A DNA stretch of 36,098 nucleotides, taken from assembly GCA_002343715.1 (NCBI GenBank), contig DDSA01000268.1, positions 1 to 36,098 of the forward strand, read 5' to 3'. The notes under the pieces are model-generated. The model saw only the letters and a program-made list of their open reading frames with translations. It searched no databases and had not been told where the DNA came from. The position numbers and the translations under genes are program-made. The DNA is from Phycisphaerales bacterium UBA2402 (GTDB lineage Bacteria > Planctomycetota > Phycisphaerae > Phycisphaerales > UBA1924). Positions 23,737 through 32,122 of this stretch are shown piece after piece. How positions within the stretch are numbered: position 1 is the stretch's first letter; the number at the start of each line of letters is the position of its first letter.

Positions 23737-26700
23737 GAGCGGTTCCATTCAGGACGCGGTCGATCTCGGCGAAGAGCAGTTCCTTTTTCACAGGTTTGGA
23801 GACGTACCCGTCCATGCCCGCGTCCAGGCACATCTCCCGGTCGCCCGCCATGGCGTTGGCGGTCATGGCGATGATGGGGACCCGGATCCCGCCGGCGGAT
23901 TCGCGGGTGCGGATCGCACGGGTGGCCTCGAGTCCGTCCATCTCGGGCATCTGCACATCCATGAGGATGACATCCACTGGTTCAGAGGCGGACTTCTCGA
24001 CCGCTTCGCGCCCGTTGTTGGCGATGGTGACGCAGTGGCCGGCCCCGGTCAGGACGCGCACCGCGAACTTCTGATTCACCGGATTGTCTTCGGCCAGGAT
24101 GATGCGGAGAGATCCGGTCGTCGCCGCGGCGGCGTTGGGAGCGGTCGCCGCGGGGGCCGAGCTGTCTCGTCGCTGTGCGCCCGTGAGGACGCGGACCAGG
24201 TTGTCCAGGAGGAGCGACTGCTTGACGGGCTTGATGAGCCGCGCCGCCACGTTCAATTCGGTGCTCTGGGCCTGATCTCCCGGCGAGGCCGAGGAGGTGA
24301 GCATGAACACCGGCAGCGCGGCGGTGGCGGCCCGCTGGCGCACAGCGCGGACCAGTTCAAAGCCGTCCATGCCTGGCATGTGCAGGTCGCTGATCATGAG
24401 TGAGACGGGCGAGCCCGCCGCCTCGGTCCGGTCCAGCAGGGCCAGGGCGCCCGGCCCGTCTTCGGCGCTGATGCTGGCCAGCCCCCAGTTGGCGAGCATG
24501 GTCTCGAGGATGCGGCGGTTGGTGGCGTTGTCGTCCACGATGAGGGCGCACTTGCCGCGGAAATGGTGGGCCGCATCGTCGGAGGAGACAGGAGAGCGCT
24601 GCGTGCCGACCTTCATCCGGACGGAGAAGGAGAACGTGCTGCCCGCGCCCGGGGTGCTTTCGAGCCGGATCCCTCCGCCCATCAGTTCGGCGAGTTGGCG
24701 GGAGATGGCCAGGCCCAGGCCGGTGCCGCCGAACTTGCGCGTGGTCGATGCCTCGGCCTGCTCGAAGGGGCGGAAGAGACGAGCGGCGGCTTCGGGCGAG
24801 ATCCCGATCCCGGAGTCACGAACGGAGAAGTCGATCGTCACGTCGTCGTTCTCGCGCGAGACGAGCGAGACGGAGACGACCACCTCGCCTTTCTCGGTGA
24901 ACTTGATGGCGTTGCCCACCAGGTTGATGAGGATCTGGCGCAGGCGATGGATGTCTCCGATGAGCGCATCGGGCACGTCCGCTCCGACCTCGTAGGCGAG
25001 TTCGACGCCCTTGCTCCCGGCGCGCAGGGAGAGCGGGTTGAGGGTGTCGCTTACGGCGTCGCGGAGGAGAAACTCCACGGGGTCGAGTTCGATCCGTCCG
25101 GCCTCGATCTTCGAGAAGTCGAGGATGTCGTTGATGATCGACAGCAACGCCTCGGCGGAGGATTTCACCGTGTTGAGGTAGTCACGCTGCTCGGCGGTGA
25201 GGTCGGTGTCGAGGGCCAGTTCGGTCATGCCGATCACGCCGTTCATGGGCGTGCGGATCTCATGGCTCATGTTGGCGAGGAAAGCGCTCTTGGCCCTGGT
25301 GGCCTCCTCGGCCTTCTGCCGGGCCTGGCGGAGTTCGATCTCCGCGCGCTTGCGCTCGGTGATGTCGCGCAGCGAGCACGCCACCCAGCGGACCCCGCCG
25401 GCGCGGTTCAGCGGGCTGAGGCTGATCTCGATGGGGAACTCCTCGCCGTTCTTGCGCACCCCCTCGAGTTCCAGCCCGTTGCCCATGGGGCGCACGGAAG
25501 GATCGGCCACGTACCCCCGTCGCTTCGCCGGGTGGGCGGCGCGGAACCGCTCGGGGATGAGCATCTCCACCGGGTTGCCGAGCATCTCGTCGCGCGTGAA
25601 CCCGAAGAGCCGCTCGGCCTGGGCGTTGACGATCATCATGCGGCCGTCCTGGTCGGTGATGATGAGGGCATCGGGGGCCGACTCGATGAGCGTGCGGAAC
25701 TGCTCTTCGCTGGCCCGCAGCGTGGATTGCTGCGCACGCAGATCCTCGGTCATGCGCTGGGTCACTTCGAGCAACTCGCGCGTGCGCAGGTTCCGCAGCA
25801 GCACTTGCAGGCTCAGCGCCGCGGCGGGCAGGAGTTCATCGAGCAGCGCGGCCCGGTCGGCGGTGGGGGGGGCGAAGGAGGCGAGTTCCAGGACCGCCAC
25901 GGTCTCTCCGCCGGCGATCAGCGGCCACGCGTGGGCGTGCGTCGGCGGGGCGCTGCCGAGGCCCGATGAGACTCTCAGGTACTCCGGGGGGAGGTCGCTC
26001 AGCGAGAGGGGGCGCTGCTCCCGAACGCACTGACCCGCCAAGCCCCGTCCGAAGGGCATCGGCGGGGGCGTTTCGGTCGCGGCGCCGTAGACGGCCAGGC
26101 ACCGGAGCGATTGTGCTTGATGATCGGCCAGCAGAAGCGCGCTCACACCCCCGCCCAGCAAGGGCGTGAGTTCGGTCAGCAGTTGCTGCGTGAAGGACTC
26201 GGCCGACTCGGTGTGCTGCAGCGAGGCGAGGATCCTTGCCGCGTGGGTCTTGACCCAGCGCTGTCGCTCCGTCGCGGCGGCGCCGTCCTTGAGCACGCTG
26301 ATCGAACGCGCGAGTTCTCCGGTTTCGTCGCGAGCGGTCAGGAACGGGACGGGTTTGTGATACTCACCGCGGGAGATCGTCTCCACGCTGTCGCGCAGGT
26401 GGCGGATCGGCTTCACGATTGACCGAAGGATCAGACCGCCCAGAAGGGCGGTCACCACGATTCCCGCCAGGCCCGCGTACAGCGCGGTCCGCTTCGCCCG
26501 TTCGGCGGATTCGATCGCGGCGATGCCGCCGGCGCGGGCGAGTTCCTCGTTGTAGCGGATCCACGCGCTCGACGCCTGGCTGAGGTGCATCCCGGTATTC
26601 GAGACTGTCCGGAAGAACAACTCGGTTGCTTCGTCCCGGTCCGAGCGTGCAAGGAGATCGATGACGCGCCCGGCGTCCCGATCCCACGCCTTGACGGACT

Positions 26701-27046
26701 CGCGGAACTCGGTGAACAGGCGTCGGTCGGTTTCATCCGCGATGAGCGCATCGCGGTACCGGTTCAGTCGGTTCTCCAGTTCGTTCGCATCCTCCTTGTA
26801 GGCCTCGAGCGCGGCGGCGCGTGTCTCCTGGGTCGTGGCGAGCAGCAGCGAACGGATGTTGATGCGTTTCTCCGCTTGAACACGTGAGATCTGGCCGAGC
26901 GTGGCGAGGGCTTCGGTCTGAACTTCCGCGAGAACGCGGGTGCGGGCCTCGATGCGGTCGATGTTGTGGCGGCTGAACAACCCGACCCCCACCAGGGTCG
27001 CCAGCGGCACCGTCAGCAGCAGGATAAGACGTCGGGAAATCGTCAT
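23729..27046 (-). CDS. Membrane hybrid sensor histidine kinase (HAMP-GAF-PAS-HisKA-HATPase-REC-REC)
   Basis: This encodes 1105 residues. A first transmembrane helix lies at ~6-24 ([18 protein letters not shown]), followed by a helical periplasmic sensor of four-helix-bundle type and a second helix at ~190-210 ([20 protein letters not shown]). HAMP follows ([20 protein letters not shown]), then a GAF-like domain (~270-420) and a PAS domain (~455-570, [31 protein letters not shown]). The kinase core has phospho-His595 in [33 protein letters not shown] and GGTGLGLAI. Two receivers follow with Asp887 ([11 protein letters not shown]) and Asp1030 ([11 protein letters not shown]); the second has the Lys in SKPVKKE. 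The ligand is unknown. It is followed by coupled HPt and output genes. Confidence 0.95.
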   Translation of the reverse strand: MTISRRLILLLTVPLATLVGVGLFSRHNIDRIEARTRVLAEVQTEALATLGQISRVQAEKRINIRSLLLATTQETRAAALEAYKEDANELENRLNRYRDALIADETDRRLFTEFRESVKAWDRDAGRVIDLLARSDRDEATELFFRTVSNTGMHLSQASSAWIRYNEELARAGGIAAIESAERAKRTALYAGLAGIVVTALLGGLILRSIVKPIRHLRDSVETISRGEYHKPVPFLTARDETGELARSISVLKDGAAATERQRWVKTHAARILASLQHTESAESFTQQLLTELTPLLGGGVSALLLADHQAQSLRCLAVYGAATETPPPMPFGRGLAGQCVREQRPLSLSDLPPEYLRVSSGLGSAPPTHAHAWPLIAGGETVAVLELASFAPPTADRAALLDELLPAAALSLQVLLRNLRTRELLEVTQRMTEDLRAQQSTLRASEEQFRTLIESAPDALIITDQDGRMMIVNAQAERLFGFTRDEMLGNPVEMLIPERFRAAHPAKRRGYVADPSVRPMGNGLELEGVRKNGEEFPIEISLSPLNRAGGVRWVACSLRDITERKRAEIELRQARQKAEEATRAKSAFLANMSHEIRTPMNGVIGMTELALDTDLTAEQRDYLNTVKSSAEALLSIINDILDFSKIEAGRIELDPVEFLLRDAVSDTLNPLSLRAGSKGVELAYEVGADVPDALIGDIHRLRQILINLVGNAIKFTEKGEVVVSVSLVSRENDDVTIDFSVRDSGIGISPEAAARLFRPFEQAEASTTRKFGGTGLGLAISRQLAELMGGGIRLESTPGAGSTFSFSVRMKVGTQRSPVSSDDAAHHFRGKCALIVDDNATNRRILETMLANWGLASISAEDGPGALALLDRTEAAGSPVSLMISDLHMPGMDGFELVRAVRQRAATAALPVFMLTSSASPGDQAQSTELNVAARLIKPVKQSLLLDNLVRVLTGAQRRDSSAPAATAPNAAAATTGSLRIILAEDNPVNQKFAVRVLTGAGHCVTIANNGREAVEKSASEPVDVILMDVQMPEMDGLEATRAIRTRESAGGIRVPIIAMTANAMAGDREMCLDAGMDGYVSKPVKKELLFAEIDRVLNGTAHA

Positions 27047-27080
27047 CGGTGGGCTTTCATCCGGGAGCGAATGATCCGCA

Positions 27081-28136
27081 TTACACCAATCGCTCCGCGA
27101 TCATCTTGAACTGCTCTTCGACGGATCCGAACGCCTCCACCACGCGGGGATCGAAATGAGTCCCTGAACCACGCCGCAGCAGCATCGCGGCTTCATCGTG
27201 CGGCATCGGCGGCTTGTAGACGCGTCGGCTGGTGAGCGCATCGTACACGTCGGCCAGCGCGACAATCCGCGCCGAGAGCGGGATGGCGTCACCTTTCAGC
27301 CCGCTCGGATAACCGCCCCCGTTCCATTGCTCGTGGTGGCCCAGGGCGATCTCCGCCGCGGTGGTGAGAAAAGGAGAGTCGCCCCAGCGGTCGCGGATGG
27401 CCAGAAGGGCTTCGCCGCCGTCGGCGGCGTGGCGTTGCATGATGCGGCGCTCCTCGTCCGTCAGCGGGCCGGGCTTGCGCAGCACCGCATCGGGCGCGGC
27501 AACCTTGCCGATGTCGTGAAGGGCCGCGGTGGAGGCGATCGTGCGTACCGTCGTCTCATCGGGGAGCAGGCCGCGGCGGTGGAGTTCGCCTGCCAGAGCC
27601 TCGGCGTACGCGCACACTCGCTCGATGTGGCGGCCCGTCTCGTGGTCGCGCGAGTCGGCGAGTTTGGCCAGCCCGAAGATCACCGCATCGCGGCTCCGGA
27701 CCAGTTGGGCGCTCTGCTGATCGACCTTGGCTTGCAGATTCGCGTTGAGGTCGGCGAGGGTGCGTTCCAGCCGGATAATCCGCTCTCCCGCCGCGAGGCG
27801 AACCTTGAGTTCGTCTTTGTCAAAGGGTTTGGCGAGAAAGTCATCGGCACCTGCTTCCATGCCCGCGATGATGTCGGAGGTCTCCGATCGACCCGTCAGG
27901 ATGACGATGTACACATACCGCCCGCCGGTGCGTGCGCGGACACGTCGGGCCAACTCGGGGCCGCTCATGCGCGGCATCTCCCAATCCGTCAGCATCATGT
28001 CGGTCGGCTCGGATTGATACAGGTCCCAGGCGCGGGCGCCATCCTCGGCCTCGGTCACGCGATGACCCCATCGCTCCAACTCTCGGCGGAGGGAGGCCCG
28101 GGTGATGCGGTCATCTTCAGCGAGCAGAATATCCAT
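27081..28136 (-). CDS. Response regulator with HD-GYP c-di-GMP phosphodiesterase domain
   Basis: This encodes 351 residues. The receiver (1-~120) has AEDDR, Asp51 in MLTDWEMPRMSG and AKPFDKDEL, and is strikingly similar to the receiver of the REC-PP2C protein. A coiled linker (LERTLADLNANLQAKVDQQSAQL) precedes the HD-GYP domain: DHETGRHIERV, ALHDIGKVAAPD, HHEQWNGGGYPSGLKG (the GYP motif) and ALADVYDALTS, all intact. HD-GYP domains hydrolyse cyclic di-GMP. It is the first gene of the operon; the kinase starts 34 bases after its stop. Phosphorylation by the neighbouring kinase/HPt is the natural expectation. Confidence 0.95.
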   Translation of the reverse strand: MDILLAEDDRITRASLRRELERWGHRVTEAEDGARAWDLYQSEPTDMMLTDWEMPRMSGPELARRVRARTGGRYVYIVILTGRSETSDIIAGMEAGADDFLAKPFDKDELKVRLAAGERIIRLERTLADLNANLQAKVDQQSAQLVRSRDAVIFGLAKLADSRDHETGRHIERVCAYAEALAGELHRRGLLPDETTVRTIASTAALHDIGKVAAPDAVLRKPGPLTDEERRIMQRHAADGGEALLAIRDRWGDSPFLTTAAEIALGHHEQWNGGGYPSGLKGDAIPLSARIVALADVYDALTSRRVYKPPMPHDEAAMLLRRGSGTHFDPRVVEAFGSVEEQFKMIAERLV

Positions 28137-28250
28137 ACTGGGGATGACTCCAGAGTAGTCTCACGCGATGGCCGCAGTTTTAACAAGTATGAATGCGTCC
28201 TCTGCATTGTGGGCCGTCTGTGGGTATTCAAATTCCCGATCACTCCGTAT

Positions 28251-28279
28251 TTGATCCCACGCGGCTGCACCCATAGAAT
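28251..28279 (+). promoter_or_regulatory. Sigma70-type promoter for rpmH
   Basis: TTGATC (28251-28256) and TAGAAT (28274-28279) are separated by exactly 17 bases; the hexamers match consensus at four and five of six positions. Transcription would start near 28286, giving a leader of about 57 bases before the rpmH ATG at 28343. It is divergent from the phosphorelay operon starting at 28136. Confidence 0.6.
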
Positions 28280-28342
28280 CTCGACCCCGCGCGGCCAAGG
28301 TCGCCGGTACGTTTGCAAAATGTTAGGATCGAAAGGCGAACT

Positions 28343-28483
28343 ATGCACTATCCACACCGCACCAGCCGAATCAAGCGCAAGCGAGCCATCGGGTTCCGCG
28401 CACGCATGAAAACCAAGCACGGCCGGAAGATGTTGAACCGCAAGCGCAGCGTGGGGCGCTCCTTGAATATCGCCGACAAGTGA
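28343..28483 (+). CDS. rpmH: 50S ribosomal protein L34
   Basis: This encodes 46 residues, the normal length for L34. The sequence is basic and matches the family along its length: HYPHRTSRIKRKR corresponds to the usual KRTYQPSKRKR start, then GFRARMKTKHGRKMLNRKR, the diagnostic core, and a C-terminal GRSLNIADK. An AAAGG precedes the ATG by several bases. A promoter (28251-28279) and a terminator (28517-28540) make it a single-gene unit. In most bacteria rpmH lies beside rnpA, yidC and dnaA at the origin; none is present here. No rnpA is visible in the 59 bases between its stop and the terminator end. Confidence 0.95.
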   Translation: MHYPHRTSRIKRKRAIGFRARMKTKHGRKMLNRKRSVGRSLNIADK

Positions 28484-28516
28484 CCCGACCCGGTCGGGAG
28501 TGAGTTGCGTAATTCC

Positions 28517-28540
28517 GGGCCGCCTACCGCGGCCCTTTTT
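28517..28540 (+). terminator. Intrinsic terminator after rpmH
   Basis: GGGCCGC (28517-28523) pairs with GCGGCCC (28529-28535) around a CTACC loop, directly followed by five T residues. It lies 33 bases after the rpmH stop and is the clearest rho-independent terminator in the window. Confidence 0.9.
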
Positions 28541-28591
28541 CATGCGCGATTCGGGGTGCGGGCGGCACGGAATCTCGGTATGATGGGAGCC

Positions 28592-29404
28592 ATGAGGGCC
28601 TCACTCCGGCGTGGCTTCACGCTCATCGAACTGCTCGTGGTGATCACGATCATCGCGCTGCTCATCGGCCTGACCCTGCCGGCCCTCGGCCGCTCGCGGG
28701 AGGCGGGGCGCTCGGTGGTGTGTCTCTCCAACCAGCGGCAGATCGGGACCGCGCTGGCGATGTACGCATCGCTGTATAAGGAGTGGATCCCGCGCGAATC
28801 GGGCGCGAGCGAGTCGGTGACGCGCGGCGTGCCGCGGATCCCCGCGTACCCGGGCGCGAACCGGAACATCTCGTGGGCCTTCAACCTTCGCCCGCTCCTG
28901 GACCCGCGCGCCGACTCACGCTTCCCGAACCTGACGCTCCAGGATCAATACGCGGGCGCGAACTTCTACCGCGACCCGTCGCGCAAGAAGGACCTGCACA
29001 ACATCCATTACGTGGCCAACGGGCTGACCTTCACCCGCGCTTCGGGCGCGGCGAACGCGACGTGCACCAACGTGGGCAAGCCCCCCACGCAACTCTCCCG
29101 TTACACACGCCCCAACTCCGAGATCATCTACCTCACGTGCTTCATCGATGATCCCAACGGGCAGCGGTTCGGCAACTGGTACGGCGGCAACGACGAGTTC
29201 ACGACGTCGGTTTATTACGACATGTGGAACGCCACCAACGTCACCGGCCCCGGCTCCGACCACACCACATGGCAGCGAACGGCCCCGACGCGGCACAACG
29301 GCTTCGCCAACGCCATGTTCTTCGACGGCCACGCCCGTGCTCTCAAGCGCGACCTGGTCACCAACATCGCCATGTGGGACGATGGGGACTATCGTCCGCA
29401 GTAA
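28592..29404 (+). CDS. Type IV/type II prepilin-like protein with H-X9-DG motif
   Basis: This encodes 270 residues from the ATG at 28592, preceded by GGGAG; an in-frame ATG at 28580 is possible. The N-terminus [27 protein letters not shown] is a class III prepilin signal with cleavage after the Gly and a Glu at mature position five, followed by the long hydrophobic helix. Near the end [17 protein letters not shown] holds the His-X9-Asp-Gly motif of the large planctomycete family (DUF1559-like) of minor pseudopilins. It is expected to be processed by a prepilin peptidase and built into a pilus or type II secretion pseudopilus. The large GC-dockerin gene starts 71 bases downstream in the same direction and may be cotranscribed. 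Confidence 0.9.
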   Translation: MRASLRRGFTLIELLVVITIIALLIGLTLPALGRSREAGRSVVCLSNQRQIGTALAMYASLYKEWIPRESGASESVTRGVPRIPAYPGANRNISWAFNLRPLLDPRADSRFPNLTLQDQYAGANFYRDPSRKKDLHNIHYVANGLTFTRASGAANATCTNVGKPPTQLSRYTRPNSEIIYLTCFIDDPNGQRFGNWYGGNDEFTTSVYYDMWNATNVTGPGSDHTTWQRTAPTRHNGFANAMFFDGHARALKRDLVTNIAMWDDGDYRPQ

Positions 29405-29475
29405 CAACCGGTGACCGGCTTTGTATCAGCCCTGTTCCGCTTCAGATTCTTCTACGTTATCGAGAGGAGATATCC

Positions 29476-31680
29476 ATGAATGTTCGTTCGATCGTGGCGT
29501 TCTGTACGCTCGCCGTGGCCGGAACCGCCTTCGCGGTGGATGTTCCCATCCCCCTCAACTACAACTTCAACGGGATGGTCCATCCCGGCGAGGCGGAGCA
29601 GCCCGACAGCATCGACCCCAGCCTCTTCCGCTCGATCGCCGACCGTGGGCTGATCATCGACGGCAGCACCTCGGCGCCCGCCGCGTTCGGGGCCGTGCCC
29701 ATCGTCGGGGCCACCGGCATCCCCTACACCATCGAGACCCGCGCCGGCGCGCTCGACCTGGTCATGCTTGGGAACAGGAATATCAACCGGCCCTTCGAGA
29801 CCGAAGCGCCCGGCCCCACCACCGACACCGGCATCGCCCCGGACTGGCTGCCCAACTTCGACCAGCGCATACCTCAGACCACCGAGTTGCCCTCGCCCAT
29901 CCGGCTCGACGCCTACGCCGAGATCGGCCTGCTCTACCACATCACCAATGTCGGCACGGCCACGAGCACGTTCACGGTGATGCTCTCCTTCAGCGATGCC
30001 CCGGACCTCAACATCACCGTGACGGGCCGGGACTGGTTCGGCACCCGGGCCGCCATCGCACCCGCCGCGAACTCGGGCCTCTCGGTGCAGTCCACCCGCG
30101 GCAACTTCCGCAGCGCGACCAACGCCGACCGGGGCGCAACGCCAACCGACCTCAACGGCAACGTTCTCAATGTGTGGGAGGCTGTGATCGACATTCACCG
30201 CGTTCTGCTGGCCGGGCTGGGAGACTACGCCGGCAAGCATCTGACGCACATCACCTTCCTGTACCCCAGCCCCGTTCCCACCGGGAACCGCAACTACGCC
30301 ATCTACGCCGCCACCGTGCGTGTGGATGAACCGGGGCCGATCAACGGCGACTGTGAGAATGCAACGCCGATCGCTCCCGGAACAACAGCCGGGAACAACA
30401 ACCGGGCGCCGATCGTTGCGCCCTCGGGGTGCGGGGTCAACGACACCACCGCCGTCTGGTACCGCTACGACGCGGCCGCCGATGGAATGATCGAAGTCCG
30501 CACGTGCGGCTCGGCTCTTGATACAACACTCGCCGTCTACGACGGGTGCGGTGGTTCACAGGTGGCGTGCAGCGACAACGCCTGCGGCACCGGCGGACGC
30601 ATCGTGTTCGATGCCGAGGCGGGACGCTCCTACCGGATCCGTATCGCCGGCAACGGCGCCCAGAACGGCAACTTCGTGCTGACACTCCTGGACCCCGCCC
30701 CGACCTACACCCCCATCGCCCTCAACTACAACTTCAACGGACTGGTCCACGGGAGCGCGGAGCAGGGCGCGGCGAACCGCGACAACCTCGACGGCTATCG
30801 AGCCATCGCGGATCGCGGACTGCTGCTCCTCTCCGGCGCGGCCAACGCGATCGACCGCGTGCCCCTGGTCGATGCCGATTTCATGCCGTTCACCCTGGTC
30901 GCCGAGCCGGGTGTGCTCGACATCGTTCACCTGGGCGACCGCAACCTCGTGGCCAACCGCTCCCGCGTCTACGGCAGCGGCGGCAACAACGGGCCGCAGC
31001 CGAACTGGCAGCCCGACTCCGATCAGACCGGGCCGCAGGTCACGGAGTTCGCCCAGCCCCGCCCGGTGCTCACCGCCACGAGCAGACTCGGTGTCATCTA
31101 CCAGATCACCGATTCAGGTGGACGCTTCGACACCCGGCTGGACTTTACCGATGGTTCATCCGTGGCGGTCACGATGCGGGCCGGGGATTGGTTCGGCAAC
31201 GTGTCGCCTCCGGCCCCGCAGCCCGGTTCGGGGCTTCTCATCCAGCGGCAACTGGGCGTGTACGCCGCGACGCAGGACACCGATGTGGCCAACACCACAA
31301 CGAACAACCTGAACGTCGCCGAGGCGGTGGTCTCGGTGGCGAGCCTCATCGCCGCGGGATTCCCGGATATCTCGGGCAAGGAACTGGCGTCGATCACGTT
31401 CGAGAACCCCGTCTCCAACGCCAACTACCCCAACTCGACCCCGGCCACCGGCTCGGGCATCGCGATCCTCGCGGCGACGCTGAGCAACACGATGCTTGGC
31501 GGCCCCCCCTGCCCCGCCGATTTCAACAACGACGGCGGCGTGGACGGCGCCGATGTGGAGGCGTTCTTTGTCGCGTGGGAGAACGGTGAAACGATCGCCG
31601 ATGTGAACAACGACGGCGGCATCGACGGCGGCGATGTCGAGACGTTCTTCATCGCGTGGGAAGCGGGCGGCTGCGGCTGA
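29476..31680 (+). CDS. Large secreted protein with internally duplicated domain and GC-type dockerin doublet
   Basis: This encodes 734 residues from the ATG at 29476, which follows GAGAGGAGA; the signal peptide is MNVRSIVAFCTLAVAGTAFA. Two copies of a ~270-residue domain are recognisable: the first begins PIPLNYNFNGMVHPGEAEQ...FRSIADRGLIIDG, the second PIALNYNFNGLVHGSAEQG...YRAIADRGLLLL, each with a matching GDRN/GNRN strand and a DWFG segment. Between them is a ~120-residue domain (GDCENATPIAPGTT, AVWYRYDAAADGMIEVRTCGSALDTTLAVYDGCGG, YRIRIAGNG) resembling bacterial pre-peptidase C-terminal modules. The tail is the Cys-bracketed doublet ADFNNDGGVDGADVEAFF / ADVNNDGGIDGGDVETFF ending AGGCG. 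Its role is not recognised; extracellular location is clear. Confidence 0.82.
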   Translation: MNVRSIVAFCTLAVAGTAFAVDVPIPLNYNFNGMVHPGEAEQPDSIDPSLFRSIADRGLIIDGSTSAPAAFGAVPIVGATGIPYTIETRAGALDLVMLGNRNINRPFETEAPGPTTDTGIAPDWLPNFDQRIPQTTELPSPIRLDAYAEIGLLYHITNVGTATSTFTVMLSFSDAPDLNITVTGRDWFGTRAAIAPAANSGLSVQSTRGNFRSATNADRGATPTDLNGNVLNVWEAVIDIHRVLLAGLGDYAGKHLTHITFLYPSPVPTGNRNYAIYAATVRVDEPGPINGDCENATPIAPGTTAGNNNRAPIVAPSGCGVNDTTAVWYRYDAAADGMIEVRTCGSALDTTLAVYDGCGGSQVACSDNACGTGGRIVFDAEAGRSYRIRIAGNGAQNGNFVLTLLDPAPTYTPIALNYNFNGLVHGSAEQGAANRDNLDGYRAIADRGLLLLSGAANAIDRVPLVDADFMPFTLVAEPGVLDIVHLGDRNLVANRSRVYGSGGNNGPQPNWQPDSDQTGPQVTEFAQPRPVLTATSRLGVIYQITDSGGRFDTRLDFTDGSSVAVTMRAGDWFGNVSPPAPQPGSGLLIQRQLGVYAATQDTDVANTTTNNLNVAEAVVSVASLIAAGFPDISGKELASITFENPVSNANYPNSTPATGSGIAILAATLSNTMLGGPPCPADFNNDGGVDGADVEAFFVAWENGETIADVNNDGGIDGGDVETFFIAWEAGGCG
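31519..31666 (+). repeat. Tandem dockerin-like repeat, 81-base period
   Basis: Two GAT-TTC/GTG-AAC-AAC-GAC-GGC-GGC units begin at 31519 and 31600, again 81 bases apart, with the same 27-codon layout as the repeat in the gene at 19254-20912. The second unit is nearly the same peptide in both genes. Confidence 0.7.
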
Positions 31681-31774
31681 TGCGCGCTGTGTCCGATCGC
31701 GGCGAGCGGCGAAAGCCGCGTGAATGACTCCGCGCGGGGTGTGGTTCGCATACCATACCCCGTCTTTGACAACA

Positions 31775-32122
31775 GGGGCCGATCTGGATTCGACCGGGCA
31801 GGGAAGGCACGACGCGGCGCGTCGAGGCGCACGCGGGCCTCGTTAAAAGCGTGCACACTTCATAACTGCCAACAGCGGTTATCGTCTCGCGGCCTAACTG
31901 GCCGTGCATCGCGCTCGCAACGCCCGATAGCGGGCGCGGTGAACACTTCGGGCTGGTCGGTGGCGGACGCCCTCGGCGCCACCGATGAGATACTTCCGCG
32001 GGCTGGATGCAGGAGAAGGGTGTCATGGCCCGCCTCCGGCGTCGAGATCAAAGCCATGAACACACGCGTAGAAGCGGCGTGCTGACTGTCACGGGACTGG
32101 GGTTCAATTCCCCACGGCTCCA
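31775..32122 (+). ncRNA. ssrA: Transfer-messenger RNA (tmRNA)
   Basis: The 5' end GGGGCCG (31775-31781) pairs with CGGCTCC (32115-32121) as a seven-base acceptor stem, followed by the discriminator A at 32122; CCA is not encoded. The 5' part carries the conserved TCTGGATTCGAC block, and the 3' end has the T-arm (GGGGTTCAATTCCCC). The mRNA-like segment starts at the resume codon GCC at 31868 and encodes A-N-S-G-Y-R-L-A-A with a TAA at 31895-31897. With the alanine carried by the RNA itself this gives a ten-residue tag ending in LAA, the usual protease signal. tmRNA rescues stalled ribosomes and marks the product for degradation; it needs SmpB, not encoded here. Its last 75 bases overlap the integrase gene on the other strand. 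Confidence 0.95.

Noticed and set aside
24563..25969. 468-codon plus-strand open frame opposite the kinase gene
   Set aside because: Composition is typical of an antisense shadow in GC-rich DNA, and the kinase domains on the minus strand are unambiguous.
31705..31719. GCGGC-GAAA-GCCGC hairpin after the large GC-dockerin gene
   Set aside because: The stem is only five bases with no T-run, so it is too weak to call a terminator.
31766..31771. TTGACA just before ssrA as a -35 box
   Set aside because: It lies four bases from the mature tmRNA 5' end, so it cannot direct transcription of ssrA, and no matching -10 serves another gene.
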